64,000 bases of DNA from Ignavibacteria bacterium (GTDB lineage Bacteria > Bacteroidota > Ignavibacteria > Ignavibacteriales > Ignavibacteriaceae). The DNA is taken from contig JAFLBV010000004.1 in the NCBI GenBank assembly GCA_017302895.1, positions 248,001-312,000 of the forward strand, read 5' to 3'. The position numbers and the translations under genes are program-made. This document shows positions 37,736 through 49,200 of the stretch, piece after piece. Numbering within the stretch: the first letter of the stretch is position 1; every line of letters starts with the position of its first letter. The notes under the pieces are model-generated. The model was not told the DNA's origin. It ran no database searches and saw only the letters and a program-made list of their open reading frames with translations.

Positions 37736-39549
37736 AGTTCGCCTCTTTCAATTTTTCTTTTGATTGTTTCATTGTCTTTTTTTAGATCGAGAGCTTTCTT
37801 CCAGTAGAGAATCGCTCCTTCCCTGTCTCCAAGCTTCGAGAGGACATCACCAAAATGGTCGAGCAATTCATGATTATTGCCGTCCATTCCCAAAGCTTTT
37901 TCAATATAAACTTTTGCTGTGTCATAGTTCCCCAGTTTAAACTGCACCCATCCGTATGTGTCAAGATAGGAGGGGCTGTTCGGATCGATTGCGAGGGCAA
38001 GCTCTGCAAACTTTAGTGCTTCATCAAGTCTTGTCCCTCTTTTCGCAAGTGAGTATGCAAAGTTATTTGCCGCAAGGGCATTTTTTGGATCGAGTTGCAG
38101 GGAAAGGGAATAAAGGCTGTCACTTTTTTCCTGATTTCCCGATCCGTCGTAAACTATTGCCAGGGAGTTTTGCAGCTCCACATTTTTGGGCTCAAGAGCC
38201 AGAGCCTTGTTGTAATAATTTATGGCAAGCTCGTCTTTTTTTAATCTTGCAAGAGTGAATGCGTATGCAGAAAAGGCATTCACTTCCCTTGGATTCAGAA
38301 GAGTCGATTTATAAAGAAACGGTTCCGAGGCTTCATAGTCCCCCATGAGTGCGTATGACAAACCCAGAAAAAAATTCACCAGAAAATCCTCAGGAAAGGA
38401 ATTTTGTGCACGGTTCAGAACAAATACCGCTTCCTTGTATCGTTTTGCATCATATATCACACCCCCGATTCTCTGCCAGATCTGTAGATACATATAAGAA
38501 TCACCGAGTATTTTTCCGAATCTTTCGCCTGCTTTAACCGTATCTTTCGCCATTACAGCGAGAGCACCCTTGTAAAAATTCGTGAACCAGAAGACTGTAT
38601 CTTTCTCAACGATTGAAAAAACAGTATCGGAGAATTTAAGAAGTGTCGTATCCTTCACCCCCTGCTCAAAGTAGAGAGCCCCGACATTCATCTTAAATTC
38701 AAGATTAACAAGCGGGTCGTTTACCAGTTTAAGATAGGAATCCGCTGCCGCAGAGTAGTTGTTCTGTTCCGCAAAAATTTCAGCTTTTGATTGAAGTGTG
38801 GCTGTTTTATTCGGGAAAAGTTGTAAAATCTGGTCAATATGAAACAGAGCTCTGTCATATTTTTTAAGCTTGATATAGTAATTGACGAGAATTTCCCTCA
38901 GCTCCACACTCGAGGGATTAAACTCCAGAAACTGCTCCAGCACTTCCGTCGATTTCTCTTTGTTCCCCGTCTTGTCATAAAGATCTGCAAGCCTTATGTA
39001 TGCATTCCAGTCTTCGGGCTCTTCCTCCAGAATTTTGTTGTAAACTTCGATTGCAGAAAGAGGTTTCGATTTCTCATAAATATTTGCAAGCCGGTAGAGA
39101 CTGTTGTAGTCTGCAGGATATTTTTCGATCAGATTCTGCATCACAAGAGCTGCCGAGTCGGGCTGTCTTCCTGAAAGATAAATATCCGAGAGAAGGTAGT
39201 GATAATCCCTTGTTGCACCGTCTTTTTCAACTGCCTCCCTGGCATAGGGAAGTGCCTGAGAGAGTTTCCCAAGCCAGTAGTAGCATCTGGCAATCGACCA
39301 GGCGATTCCCGGAGCCGGGTCATACTCGTAAGCCTTCAGATAGGAATTGACCGCAAGAAACCAGTCTTCCTTTGCTTCAAAACCCGTCCCCGCAATAAAA
39401 TTCTCCAAAGCGTCTTTTTGAGAAATCTCCCTCACCACCTGAACATTTTTATCCTTTGGTGCAGTTTCTTGGACTTTTATAACAGTGGAACTGCAGCCGA
39501 AGATTAACAGAGCAGAGAACAGGGGGAAAAGAGGAGATAAAAATTTCAT
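37732..39549 (-). CDS. TPR-repeat lipoprotein
   Basis: Protein of 605 residues from the ATG at 39549, which places a lipobox directly after a hydrophobic signal (LLIFGCSSTV). The frame is open further upstream (39609) but that start would bury the signal. The body is a chain of tetratricopeptide repeats over nearly the full length (for example IAWSIARCYYWLGKLSQALP and NSLAIVYDGSGNQEKSDSLY). It should be a protein-interaction scaffold at the cell envelope. It is the first gene of the three-gene unit with the DUF4292 lipoprotein and EnvC-like protein. Confidence 0.85.
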   Translation of the reverse strand: MKFLSPLFPLFSALLIFGCSSTVIKVQETAPKDKNVQVVREISQKDALENFIAGTGFEAKEDWFLAVNSYLKAYEYDPAPGIAWSIARCYYWLGKLSQALPYAREAVEKDGATRDYHYLLSDIYLSGRQPDSAALVMQNLIEKYPADYNSLYRLANIYEKSKPLSAIEVYNKILEEEPEDWNAYIRLADLYDKTGNKEKSTEVLEQFLEFNPSSVELREILVNYYIKLKKYDRALFHIDQILQLFPNKTATLQSKAEIFAEQNNYSAAADSYLKLVNDPLVNLEFKMNVGALYFEQGVKDTTLLKFSDTVFSIVEKDTVFWFTNFYKGALAVMAKDTVKAGERFGKILGDSYMYLQIWQRIGGVIYDAKRYKEAVFVLNRAQNSFPEDFLVNFFLGLSYALMGDYEASEPFLYKSTLLNPREVNAFSAYAFTLARLKKDELAINYYNKALALEPKNVELQNSLAIVYDGSGNQEKSDSLYSLSLQLDPKNALAANNFAYSLAKRGTRLDEALKFAELALAIDPNSPSYLDTYGWVQFKLGNYDTAKVYIEKALGMDGNNHELLDHFGDVLSKLGDREGAILYWKKALDLKKDNETIKRKIERGEL

Positions 39550-39906
39550 TTTCACAAATTTTAACGGGCTTTGGCAGTAAGAATTAATTAAAAAAGGGTA
39601 ATTATGCAATTTGGCGATTTTTTAAAAGAATAAAAGTCCAAAAATTTGCATTCGAAAGGTAAGGAAAATGAAGGAAAAGCAGCAGATATCCTTTGAACAA
39701 CATCTTCCAACCACAATAGTTTCAGAACCCGTTTTTGAGCGATCTTTGCGCTGATTCTTTGACATTCTTGCTGACCAATTATTTGTAAACAAACAGCTAT
39801 GAAAAATTTCTTTTTTTTGTTTAAATCAAAGCCTTTGTAAATTGGATCTCATTTACATTTTATTTTTTATTGGTTTTTTAGATTTTTAACTCCCGTATAC
39901 TTTATA
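39550..39906. other. AT-rich intergenic region with one possible 28-codon frame
   Basis: This 357-bp gap separates divergent genes and is AT-rich, especially 39760-39900. The only coding hint is a frame at 39668-39754 (ATG, 28 codons, TGA) with a TAAGGA stretch just before the ATG. It has no recognisable family and may be chance. No hairpin or riboswitch was recognised. Confidence 0.4.
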
Positions 39907-40281
39907 ATGAAACGACCTATGAGTTTATTATTTGTTTTTTCTTTGATAGCGGTGATCCTGATGACAGCTTTCCTGTTGCACTCTTATGTATTCTCAATCT
40001 ATGAAACAGTGTTCGATCCGCTCGGGAAGGAATTTAAGGAGGGTGATACAATTACCATCGCAACCCGTCCTGTCAATGGCCTTGGTTTCAAGGCACCCCT
40101 GAGAACTTCCTCTTTCAAATACGAGATAAAGGAAGGTTCGGAGCTTTTTATCGTGTTGAAGGATGAATCACCCTCAGGCAATCTCGTTCTTAAGTTTACC
40201 GGCACAGGTGATGTGAAAATTCTTGTCACCCCCGAACACGCTCTTAAACCCACCCTTTTTGAGTTCCGCGTTCAGCATTGA
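39907..40281 (+). CDS. Hypothetical protein with one N-terminal membrane segment
   Basis: Unrecognised protein of 124 residues. One strong membrane helix or uncleaved signal occupies about residues 6-30 (SLLFVFSLIAVILMTAFLL). The rest is a small beta-rich domain (GDTITIATRP, GNLVLKFTGTGDVKILVTP) likely outside the cytoplasm. It is followed by a degenerate dispersed repeat (40290-40330) and then the beta-barrel gene. No function can be assigned. Confidence 0.65.
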   Translation: MKRPMSLLFVFSLIAVILMTAFLLHSYVFSIYETVFDPLGKEFKEGDTITIATRPVNGLGFKAPLRTSSFKYEIKEGSELFIVLKDESPSGNLVLKFTGTGDVKILVTPEHALKPTLFEFRVQH

Positions 40282-40465
40282 TTTTGATTAAACCACAGAG
40301 CGCACCGGGAACACAGAGACAAGTTTCGAAGGCTGAGGGCCGGAGGTTTGAATTCCGTGGAATCTGTGATCTATCCTTGAAAACCGTGGAACTATTGCTG
40401 CCCGATATATTGGAATTCAAAAAAATTTTGTAGATTACTTGTATCAAAAAAATAGAAATCGCTGA

Positions 40466-41236
40466 ATGAAGAAGATACTCGCCCTTGTTTTTGCAACTTT
40501 GCTGTCACTGCCCGTTTACTCGCAGATTCTTGCCGGTGAAAAACTCGATTTTGAACCCCGTTTCCTTATCGACATGCCGACTGCCGGAGTGCTTAAAAGA
40601 GGGTATGTAAGTGTTGGCTCCGACCTGATGCCCGGGGGTGTGCTCCTTACAAGACTGGATGTAGGCGTTTTTGATAACTTGAGTTTTGGAATATCCTACG
40701 GAGGCGAAAATCTTATTGGCTCCGGCGAAGTGGAGTGGTATAAATACCCCGGTGTGAATATCAGATTTAAAATTATTGATGAGAGTCTCTCACTTCCTTC
40801 AATAGCTGTGGGTGCCGATCTTCAGGGGAAAGGGAGATATTTCTCTTCCGAAAGCAGATACGAGATTAAATCTCCCGGTATTTTCGCCGCTGTGAGCAAG
40901 AACTACAAACTGCTCGGATATTTAAGTCTGCACGGTACAGTAAACTATTCTTTCGAACAGAAAGATGGTGACGGTTTCACGAATATTATGCTTGGTGCCG
41001 AAAAAACCATCGGCTCCAATGTCAGTGTTATGGTTGAGTACAACTTTGGATTCAATGATAATACCAACGATCGATACGGCAAAGGGAACGGTTATCTTCA
41101 TGCCGGTATCAGGTGGGCAGTCGCAGAAGGATTCTCTCTCGGATTCGATTTCCGTGACCTCCTGAACAATAAAAAATGGTCTCCCTCAACCGCCGACAGG
41201 GGCATAAAATTCGAGTTCACCAGAAGAATTCTCTGA
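40466..41236 (+). CDS. Predicted outer-membrane beta-barrel protein
   Basis: Protein of 256 residues with a signal peptide (1-20, ending PVYSQ). Alternating hydrophobic and polar residues with Gly/Tyr/Phe strand ends run throughout (NLSFGISYGG, VNIRFKIID, SVMVEYNFGF, FSLGFDFRDL), and the protein ends with an aromatic/charged strand (KFEFTRRIL). This fits a small barrel of 8-12 strands, perhaps related to YjbH-type proteins. Its function is unknown. Confidence 0.7.
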   Translation: MKKILALVFATLLSLPVYSQILAGEKLDFEPRFLIDMPTAGVLKRGYVSVGSDLMPGGVLLTRLDVGVFDNLSFGISYGGENLIGSGEVEWYKYPGVNIRFKIIDESLSLPSIAVGADLQGKGRYFSSESRYEIKSPGIFAAVSKNYKLLGYLSLHGTVNYSFEQKDGDGFTNIMLGAEKTIGSNVSVMVEYNFGFNDNTNDRYGKGNGYLHAGIRWAVAEGFSLGFDFRDLLNNKKWSPSTADRGIKFEFTRRIL

Positions 41237-41330
41237 GCTCATATCCCTGCAGGGAACTAACGGAGACTGCTTAAACAGTCAGAAAGTTTATTGATCGGAA
41301 AAAGATCAATAAAAAAAAGTTGAGACTCTT

Positions 41331-42623
41331 ATGAAAAAGGAAATATTATCCCGCCTGCTAGCCGGCATCTTTTTACTTGTACCGGTTCTCTCATGGAATA
41401 TCCATGCCCAAACCACTCCGTTTTTTGTTATGTCTCCCAATGACAAGGAACAGTATATCTATACAGCCAATTCCTGGGAATATGGCTCCTCAACAATGAC
41501 AAAATCATTCCATCAAACATCGGTTAGTTCCATGGTGGATAAGGATGGAATTAGATTTTTTAAAGGCTATTGCGCTGGACCAAGTATTTATTTTGGGATG
41601 GATGAAGCAAATAACAAGCTATACTTCTTAAGAGACAGTACTAAAATTATGATGCTCGATTTTAATATCCCTCCGGGCTCAAGTTTTGTTGGGCAGTTTC
41701 CGGGTGAATATACATCTCATAATATTACCGTTACCGGAAGCGACTCTGTTAGATATTACGAGTATTATCAATCACACGCTCAGGGTGGCGAGTCGACTGA
41801 ATATCGCGTAGAAAGAGGACTCGGCCTCCGCGAAAGGTACACTTCCTATTCGATTTCAAACATGAGGGGGTTTAGTGATGACTGGACCACATTCAACCTG
41901 ATAAGATTCAATCAAAACGGCGACACTCTTTACAAAACCCAAAACTGGGCACCAATTCTCACATACACACCTGAGACAACTACGACTGTCTTTCTCAAAA
42001 CTTTTACCGTAAATACAACACACGATATCAACAATCTTTATGCCCAGTATATCCCTGGAATAAATTTTAACGATTCCCTTTTTATCCGCTCCTTCTATAC
42101 AAACGACATTGACTCCACCGCTATTGTTGTAACAAGAGTTGCCGCTACAACCCCAACCACGACATTCACTCTTCAACTTGACAGCGTCAAAATGAAAGCC
42201 GGATACAAGTTTAAATACAGATTTACACTTCGCGATAAGTATTACAGACCGAAATTGGTTTCCCATCCTACATCAACCGGTTATCATACCTTGAGTTATG
42301 ACCCTTCAGTCGGTATCACAGAGGATGATCCCCAAATCCCTGTTTCGATCGATTTGAAGGCTTATCCGAATCCCGTTTCAAGTAAGACTGATCCCAGAAA
42401 CAGTTCAGCCACCATCAGGTTCAAAATTCCGGTCGCAGGTTACGCAACCGGAAAAGTTTACGATATTTTGGGAAGAGTTGTTGCAACAATTGTTGACGGT
42501 GATGTACCTGCAGGTGAACATTCCATAAAATTTGATGCCTCAGGTCTTCCATCCGGCATGTATGTTTTCAGATTGACCACAAAAGCCCGTTCTGAAAACA
42601 TTAAAATCATGGTAACTAAATAG
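41331..42623 (+). CDS. Secreted protein with type IX sorting domain
   Basis: Protein of 430 residues with a signal peptide (about 1-26, ending NIHAQ), a beta-rich central region without a recognised family, and a C-terminal sorting domain (about 340-430: LKAYPNPVSS, GKVYDILGRVV, KFDASGLPSGMYVFRL). It should leave the cell by type IX secretion. No catalytic motif is visible. It is monocistronic, with a GC-rich hairpin at 42643-42667. Confidence 0.8.
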   Translation: MKKEILSRLLAGIFLLVPVLSWNIHAQTTPFFVMSPNDKEQYIYTANSWEYGSSTMTKSFHQTSVSSMVDKDGIRFFKGYCAGPSIYFGMDEANNKLYFLRDSTKIMMLDFNIPPGSSFVGQFPGEYTSHNITVTGSDSVRYYEYYQSHAQGGESTEYRVERGLGLRERYTSYSISNMRGFSDDWTTFNLIRFNQNGDTLYKTQNWAPILTYTPETTTTVFLKTFTVNTTHDINNLYAQYIPGINFNDSLFIRSFYTNDIDSTAIVVTRVAATTPTTTFTLQLDSVKMKAGYKFKYRFTLRDKYYRPKLVSHPTSTGYHTLSYDPSVGITEDDPQIPVSIDLKAYPNPVSSKTDPRNSSATIRFKIPVAGYATGKVYDILGRVVATIVDGDVPAGEHSIKFDASGLPSGMYVFRLTTKARSENIKIMVTK

Positions 42624-42642
42624 CTTCTGGGAATGAAATAAA

Positions 42643-42667
42643 AAGCCGGAGTTTGAATCTCCGGCTT
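42643..42667 (+). terminator. Hairpin after the sorted protein gene
   Basis: Perfect stem AAGCCGGAG / CTCCGGCTT with a 7-nt loop, 20 bp after the stop. It lacks a long T-run on the plus strand. Confidence 0.6.
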
Positions 42668-42689
42668 GATGAATATAAATGGCTCCTAC

Positions 42690-42727
42690 CTCACCCCCTG
42701 CCCCTCTCCTAAAATGAGAGGGGAGAA
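42690..42727. repeat. CCCCTCTCC-type hairpin element, left copy
   Basis: CCCCCTGCCCCTCTCCT followed by TGAGAGGGGAG forms a CCCCTCTC / GAGAGGGG stem. A diverged copy in the same orientation lies at 49621-49674, on the other side of the giant surface-protein gene. Confidence 0.65.
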
Positions 42728-42749
42728 AAGCAGGAAATTTGATGCTTCG

Positions 42750-43230
42750 TTCTACCCATATTTCGCCCTAAAGGGCTCTTTTAATGTTGGGTGTCACATT
42801 CTACACACATGTCGCCCTAAAGGGCTCAACTACAACAGCTTATAGTCCTCTAAACATATGTCGCCCTGAAGGGCTTTTTTGATGTTGGGTGCCTCATTCT
42901 ATCCATATTTCGCCCTAAAGGGCTCAACTACAACAGCTTATAGTTCATACATCATAGCTCATAGCTATTCTACCCATATGTCGCCCTAGAGGGCTTCCCT
43001 TCTGCGAAAATCTCCCATAGGGATGCCTTCGGTACATTCAATCTGCGTATATCTGCGTCCTCTACCCATATGTCGCCCTAAAGGGCTCTTTTGATGTTGG
43101 GTGTCACATTCTACACACATGTCGCCCCGAGGGCTTTCCTTGGATTGGTCGCTGGTTCTACACACATGTCGCCCTAAAGGGCTTTCTTGGGATTGATCGC
43201 CGTTTCTACACACATGTCGCCCCGAGGGCT
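42750..43230. repeat. Array of nine palindromic 27-28 bp repeats, CRISPR-like spacing
   Basis: Unit: TTCTACCCATATGTCGCC followed by CTAAAGGGCT. Copies begin at 42750, 42799, 42848, 42897, 42968, 43060, 43109, 43156 and 43204. Seven of the nine lie in runs with 47-49 bp period (28-bp unit, 20-21 bp spacer); two gaps are longer. Each unit holds two palindromes, CATATG or ACATGT and GCCCTNNAGGGC; the stem is kept while the loop varies. Spacers fall into related groups (TTTTRATGTTGGGTG..., CAACTACAACAGCTTATAG, GGATTGGTCGCYG). No cas gene is present. It is best called an intergenic palindromic repeat array (REP-like), not CRISPR. Confidence 0.85.
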
Positions 43231-43286
43231 CATACTTCAGATTTTCATCCTTCAAAAATTCAGCCCTCAGCCTTCATAATTTCAGC

Positions 43287-46200
43287 CTATTTCAAAAGTA
43301 CCATCTTCTTCACCTGACGGAAGGTGTTTCCGCCTTTCAGGGGTGCGGCGTCAATCACATACAGATAAATGCCCGATGACAGATTAGCCGCATTGAAGAC
43401 CATATCGTGATATCCCGCCGGCTGATTTGAATTGACAAGGTCTGCCAGCAATTCACCATTCAGACTGTACACCTTTAGCGACACCTTGCTGTCGGATGGC
43501 AGTGCGTACTTGATTACGGTAGATGGATTAAACGGATTCGGATAATTGGGGAACAGGGCGAATTCCGTCGGTGTCAGATCCACTTCAACTGCTACCACAG
43601 GTGAAAAAGCTGTCGAACCGTCAAAATCAATCTGTTTTAACCTGTAGGAGATGGTACCTTTCCACGAGACAAATCTCAAATTGTCATCATAAGTGTAATT
43701 GCTTACGCCTGTTGTTGTGCCTCTGCCTTCGATGAATGCAACCTTTTGCCAGTCACCGTTCATTTTTCTCTCGATTTCGAAACCACGGTTGTTTTTCTCT
43801 GAAGCCGTAACCCAGTTCAATTTTATTCCTGTTCCATCAAAAGATGAAGTGAAGGATGAGAGTTCCACGGGCACTAAAGTAACCACCTGAGCCTGATTAC
43901 TGTAGTCGGAATATGAACCCGAATTGGTCATTTTGACGCGATAAGTGTAACCTGTACTTCCCGAAACCGTTGTATCCAGAAAAGCGGTTGTGTTTGCGGG
44001 AAGTGTGGCAATCACAGAATAATTACCGGCTGAGGATGAATCACCCGACTTTCTCTCAAGCACCACATTCGCCTCTGCTGAAGAATTATCTGACCATGTC
44101 AGCGTAACCCTGTTGTACTGAGTCGAGACTGCCGAAAGGTTTGAAGGAGTGTTAAGTTTCACCCTGAAACCCAAATGATTCGAGTAACCCGTAAAGAAGT
44201 TTTGCTCAGTTACTCCAACTCTCCAGTATCTTGCCGCACCCTCGGGAAGGTTGTTCAGCGTGATTGATGTGTCAGCAGTTGTTTGAACTGTCGGTGAAGT
44301 AAAAAGTGAATCTGATGACAACTGAACAGAATAAGTTGGAACAGACCCTTCAGGATCAAGCCCCTTCGAGTTTCCCGGCTTACTCAGAACAGGTAACAGG
44401 AAGTTCGCTTTTGACCATTTAAGTGTGACAGTGCTGCCCACAAACTGGTTGTTTGCCGGGGATGCAGGAACCGGAGCAATAAAGCGGGCATCAACCAGAC
44501 TGTAGAGTCCACCGGCGGTCAGTCCCGAAGTGGAGATAAAGTCACCCGTCTTCACAGATGTCCCTGTCAAATACCATTTGTCGGTGAAAACGATTGCTTT
44601 TAATGCACTGGTATCAGAATTACCAACTGATGAAGGTGAAATTCTTGTCTTAAGAGTGTAATTATAGTTGGAACCTCCCGTGGCTACAAGCTTCCACTTC
44701 CCAAAGTAGTACCTGATATCTTCGGTTTGTTGTGGATCTTCACCATAATATGCCAGAGCCATATTTGAAGGAAGTGTTCCTGTGGTACCCCACTGGATTT
44801 GAGCAATCACAACACCATTGAGCTCGTAGGTTGAAAGTCCACCGGGAGCAGGGGGCGGATTAGGCAAGACCAACGGGGGTTCAACAGTCATTTCATATTC
44901 ATAAGCACCAAGATCAACGGGACCGGTTCCCAGAGCTACACTTCGCTGATTGCCGTTGAAGTCCTGAGCCACACCCGTTGGATAACCAAAAGCGTCAGTA
45001 AATGCAGCATCAGGATTCTGAGTGTCGATGGCAAGTGAAACAGTATCGGCAAATGCGGGCTGGTTCACATATGAAAAATCTCCCTTGCCGAGCAGGGTGA
45101 AGATGCTGTCTCTGTTGTTCACAAAAGCACCTGCCAGATAGAGGAGTCTTCCTGTTCCCGGAGACATATCGAAAAGGTTGAAATTAAAATTTGCGAAACT
45201 TGACGCAGACCGGGTCCACACACCGAAATGCGTACCGTTTCCTCCGGCAGGATTGCTGATCCTGTTGGAAAGGATATTGTTCATTATGTTTATACCGGTA
45301 GTACCGAAGTTGTTCACAAAGATACAACTCGAATATGTTTCAGATGACTGATTGTGGGTAATCTGACCGGCAAGACGAATCGAATTGTTTATTATGTTAA
45401 TTCCGCCGCCATTCTGAATAAAAATTCCGCTGGTCATAGCATATACTGCATTTTTTTGACCCGAAAGGATATTAGAGATGACATTGTTAGTGACGGTTAT
45501 TGCAGCTTCTGGGCTGTTCGGTGCGAGCATAATCCCGTTCGCCGGTTGGGCGTTGGTATTCAATCCTGTGTGTCTGACTTCAAAAATGTGGTTCCGGTCT
45601 ATCAAACCGTTGATCGGAGAGGCAACCACCAAAGGATTTACAAAGTTTATTCCGTTTACCCCGGTGGCGCCACTTCCGGTTACTCCGGAGATGATATTCT
45701 CTGTGATTTTGAAGTTTTTTGTGGCACGAACATAAATTCCATCCAGACCAATCCTTGAACCCGTATTTGTACTTCCGATTACATTCTTCGAAATATGAAT
45801 CGAATCACAATCATTCCAGACTTGAATCCCCGTCGAAACAGAGTAGATGTAGTTGTTGGTTACATGGGAATTTTTTGCAAAATTCAGTGATATTCCGGTT
45901 CCTTTGGAGGAATCGGCACCTCCGATATTAAGATTTTTCAGGACAATCCCTCTTCCAGCAGCAATGATGGCACCCGAACCCTGGTTTGTTCCGGTAATTA
46001 AAATCGTAAGATTCCTGGTGGAACCCCCCGGTGTATTTGACCCGTCAAACTCAATCCAGGAATTGTAAATATAAAAAATCGAGGCATCAAGAGGTCCCCT
46101 GATAGTTGTGTTTACCCCTGCAGCCGGTGCAATCCTTAGCTTTGCAGTTTCAGATGGAGTAAATGTGGAAATAGTATTCAGACCATATGCCGCCGGGTTC

Positions 46201-49200
46201 ACATATGCTGTATCGACCAGAAGAAAGTTCGTATTTGCCGATATCCCTCTACGGTTGTAATCGTCAAATGCTGCCCCAATTGTGGCATAGACAGCCTCTG
46301 TTCCCGTTGTAGCGAAGAGAGACCCCTGATAAGGATTTCCTCCTTCCATCAGTACAGGCTCTTTTGCAGGCGAAGCCGGGTTGGTTTGGTAGTAAAGGTT
46401 TTTTCCTGTAACCCTGTTGAAAGCCGTTAGCCCGATTGTATAGTTACCCGAAAGTGGTCCGGCCATTACAGCGAGTTCATAAAAGGTTTGGGGTGAAGTG
46501 CCGCCGGGTGGATTAATTCCTCCACCACCGTAAGGATATGTTCCGCCGTTTGGTGTCGGAAGGTCATCCTGTGCAGCAATATAAACCTGAAGTGTATCGT
46601 TGGCTGAGGCATTTGCGAGTGCAGGATCTATGGTAAATGATACGGTATCGGGAGTGACAAGTGTACCCGCCGTTGAGACAAATGTACTCGCTCCTTTGGT
46701 CTTGAACCAGACTCTGGGAGAATTGCCGGCTGTTGCCACTCCATTTCTGTCTCTGAACGCAGCTTTAAATGTGAGTGTTTGCCCAAGTTGGATTGGAGAA
46801 GAAAATGGCTTCATTGAGAGATACGGAGAGGTTTTATCATCGTCAATTCCGGTAAATTCAAATGCGCCTATATCGGGTGAGGTCGAGCTTCTCACATTAC
46901 CGTCCAAATCGGTAGTAACACCCGCAACAGGAATTCCTGCATTGCTCGCTTGTGTCGGAGTGGTTGTACTCACTCTAAGATCAAATGGTGTAATCATTGA
47001 ATTAATGAAAGGAATGGTAGAAAAAGTGGAATTGTAGTCTCTGGTACCCTCCCTTGACTCATTCCAGAGAGCAATTACATGATCTGTGAGAGTTCTATTC
47101 AGCACAGTTCCGATTGCTGATACGCCCCTGTTGGGTGAAGGTGCCGCAAAATAATAGATATTGTAGTTTGATTCATCGGAAATTCTATAAAAACCTGAGG
47201 TGTTGACGGCACCGATTAATACGGCCGTGCCTTGCCCGCTTGTTCCCGGGGTCGAATTATTTATGAAAATGTTGTTTTTTAGATCGACTTTTCCTAATCC
47301 CACATCTCCCAAAAAAAGGCAGGTGGAATATACCTCGGCGGAAACAGAAAGGTTATTAGTCACTAATATTGTATTGTGAGCAAGTTTTATATTTGAACCG
47401 CCACCCGTCGGTGATTTCACTTCGATCCCGTTTACGGTGGTCACCGAATTTATGGAGTTCGAGCTCTTAAGGTCTGAAATAACATTGTTTGTGATCGCTA
47501 CTTCAATAATGGAGTTTGAAGTACCGGCATTACAAAGTATTCCGTTCACCTTTGTCGAGCTTCCCGGCATGTTTGACTCGAGATTATAGATCTCATTCCC
47601 TGTAATTGAAACAGTCGATCCTGTGCCGACCCTGTTCATAAGAATTCCTGTGGTGACACCCGATGTGGAAGCTGGGGATGTCTGAATCGGGTTTTGCTTG
47701 ATATTGTAGATACGGTTGTTTCTTACAATTATTTCTCCCTGATTGGCGAATGTGGGAGCATCAATCGAATTGAGATTAATTCCGGAAGTGTTTCCACCAC
47801 CAAAGGTTGAAATAAGAATATTACCAATATCTGTTTTTTCAATCGTCAGGTCCTTCTGTTTGTACGCAAAAATACCATGTGCGGTTGTTACGCCGGATGT
47901 CCCGCTAAGATTGACATTGCCGATAAAATTTCTTCCCGTTGTAGCTGTAATTTTGTTACCGGTATCGGGATTTGTGTCACTGGCTCCTACCAAATATACT
48001 GCAATTGATCCACAGTCTTCAATTTTTATATCTTCAAAAGTGTTATAACTGACCGATGCAATAGTGTCGGTAAAGTTGGTAGCAATTGCACCCAGCATAA
48101 TCCCCGTTGAAATGTTGTATGGTGTCGTGCTCGTGCTGATAAGCATGTTTGCATCTATTTTCCTGAAGGTATTATATTTTGAACCGATGCTGGTGTTTAC
48201 TGTTCCTATGTACACTGAAGAGCCGGTGACCGTTAATGCCTGCTCAAATCTCGTGGTTGTAGTTGTATTTCGGACATCATGAGCAATCTTTAATCCCTCG
48301 ATGGTTGTAAACGAAACACCTGCCAAGCGGATAATACCTTCACCTGCAGACGGTCCAATCTGATTTGTCAAAAACGAACCATTGGTGGGTGAAAGGGTTA
48401 CCGTCGCCCCGTTAGCTGGTTTTATCGTAATTGTGTTTGTAGCCGAAGTGCCGTTAATCAGAGAGAGGTGCATGAAATCATCGTAAGTGCCATTCTGAAT
48501 TAGAAATGTAACCGGGCCCGAAATACCTCTGGTATTCAATGCGACTGCCATATCGCTTATGGTTTTGTAATCACCTGTTGGACCCACGGTGTAAGTTCCG
48601 GCAACAATGGGAGTCGAAACCTGAGTGAATCTGAGAAGAGTCCCGGGGCGAGGAGTTCTGGGGATGTTATCGTAACACAGACTCATGCTCTGATGATACG
48701 ATGGATTCAGTGAATCAGCTCCAATGTTTACTGAAAGGAAAGCATTGGTACCGGTTGCTGATCCTGCCCCATTAATCGCCTGAATGCTGGACATGCCGAT
48801 TGTCATTGAGATTGAGGGAAGGGGATTCATTGTGCCGTAGATAAACTCTATGACATTAGTGGTTTCATACAATTTTATCATGAAACTTGAGTTACTGGTA
48901 GCATTAACCCATTTTACTGTTCTGAAATCAATCGATAAAACCCTGTTTGGTGCTGTTCCCGTGGTCAGATACTGGATGCTTGTGGTATCCTGTGCCAGCA
49001 GATCATCCCAAAGAGGGGCTATGATTCTTCTGACAAGACTGTTGAGAGTGTTGTTATTACCGGCTGTAATGAGACCTGAGCCCATTCTTATAAAACCGTT
49101 TGTAGATACCTGAAATGTGTCAAAGACCTGATTATTATAATTGAATGAAAAACCTATCGGAGTTGCAAGTGAATAGTTGTCATTCAGGAATGCAGGATTT

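Noticed and set aside
42750..43230. CRISPR array
   Set aside because: The spacers resemble one another, the spacing breaks twice, the units are strongly palindromic and varied, and there is no cas gene.
42986..43255. An 89-codon minus-strand frame with repeating GRHVCR/GRHMGR words
   Set aside because: It is a translation of the palindromic repeat array; the repetition comes from the DNA repeats and there is no ribosome-binding site.
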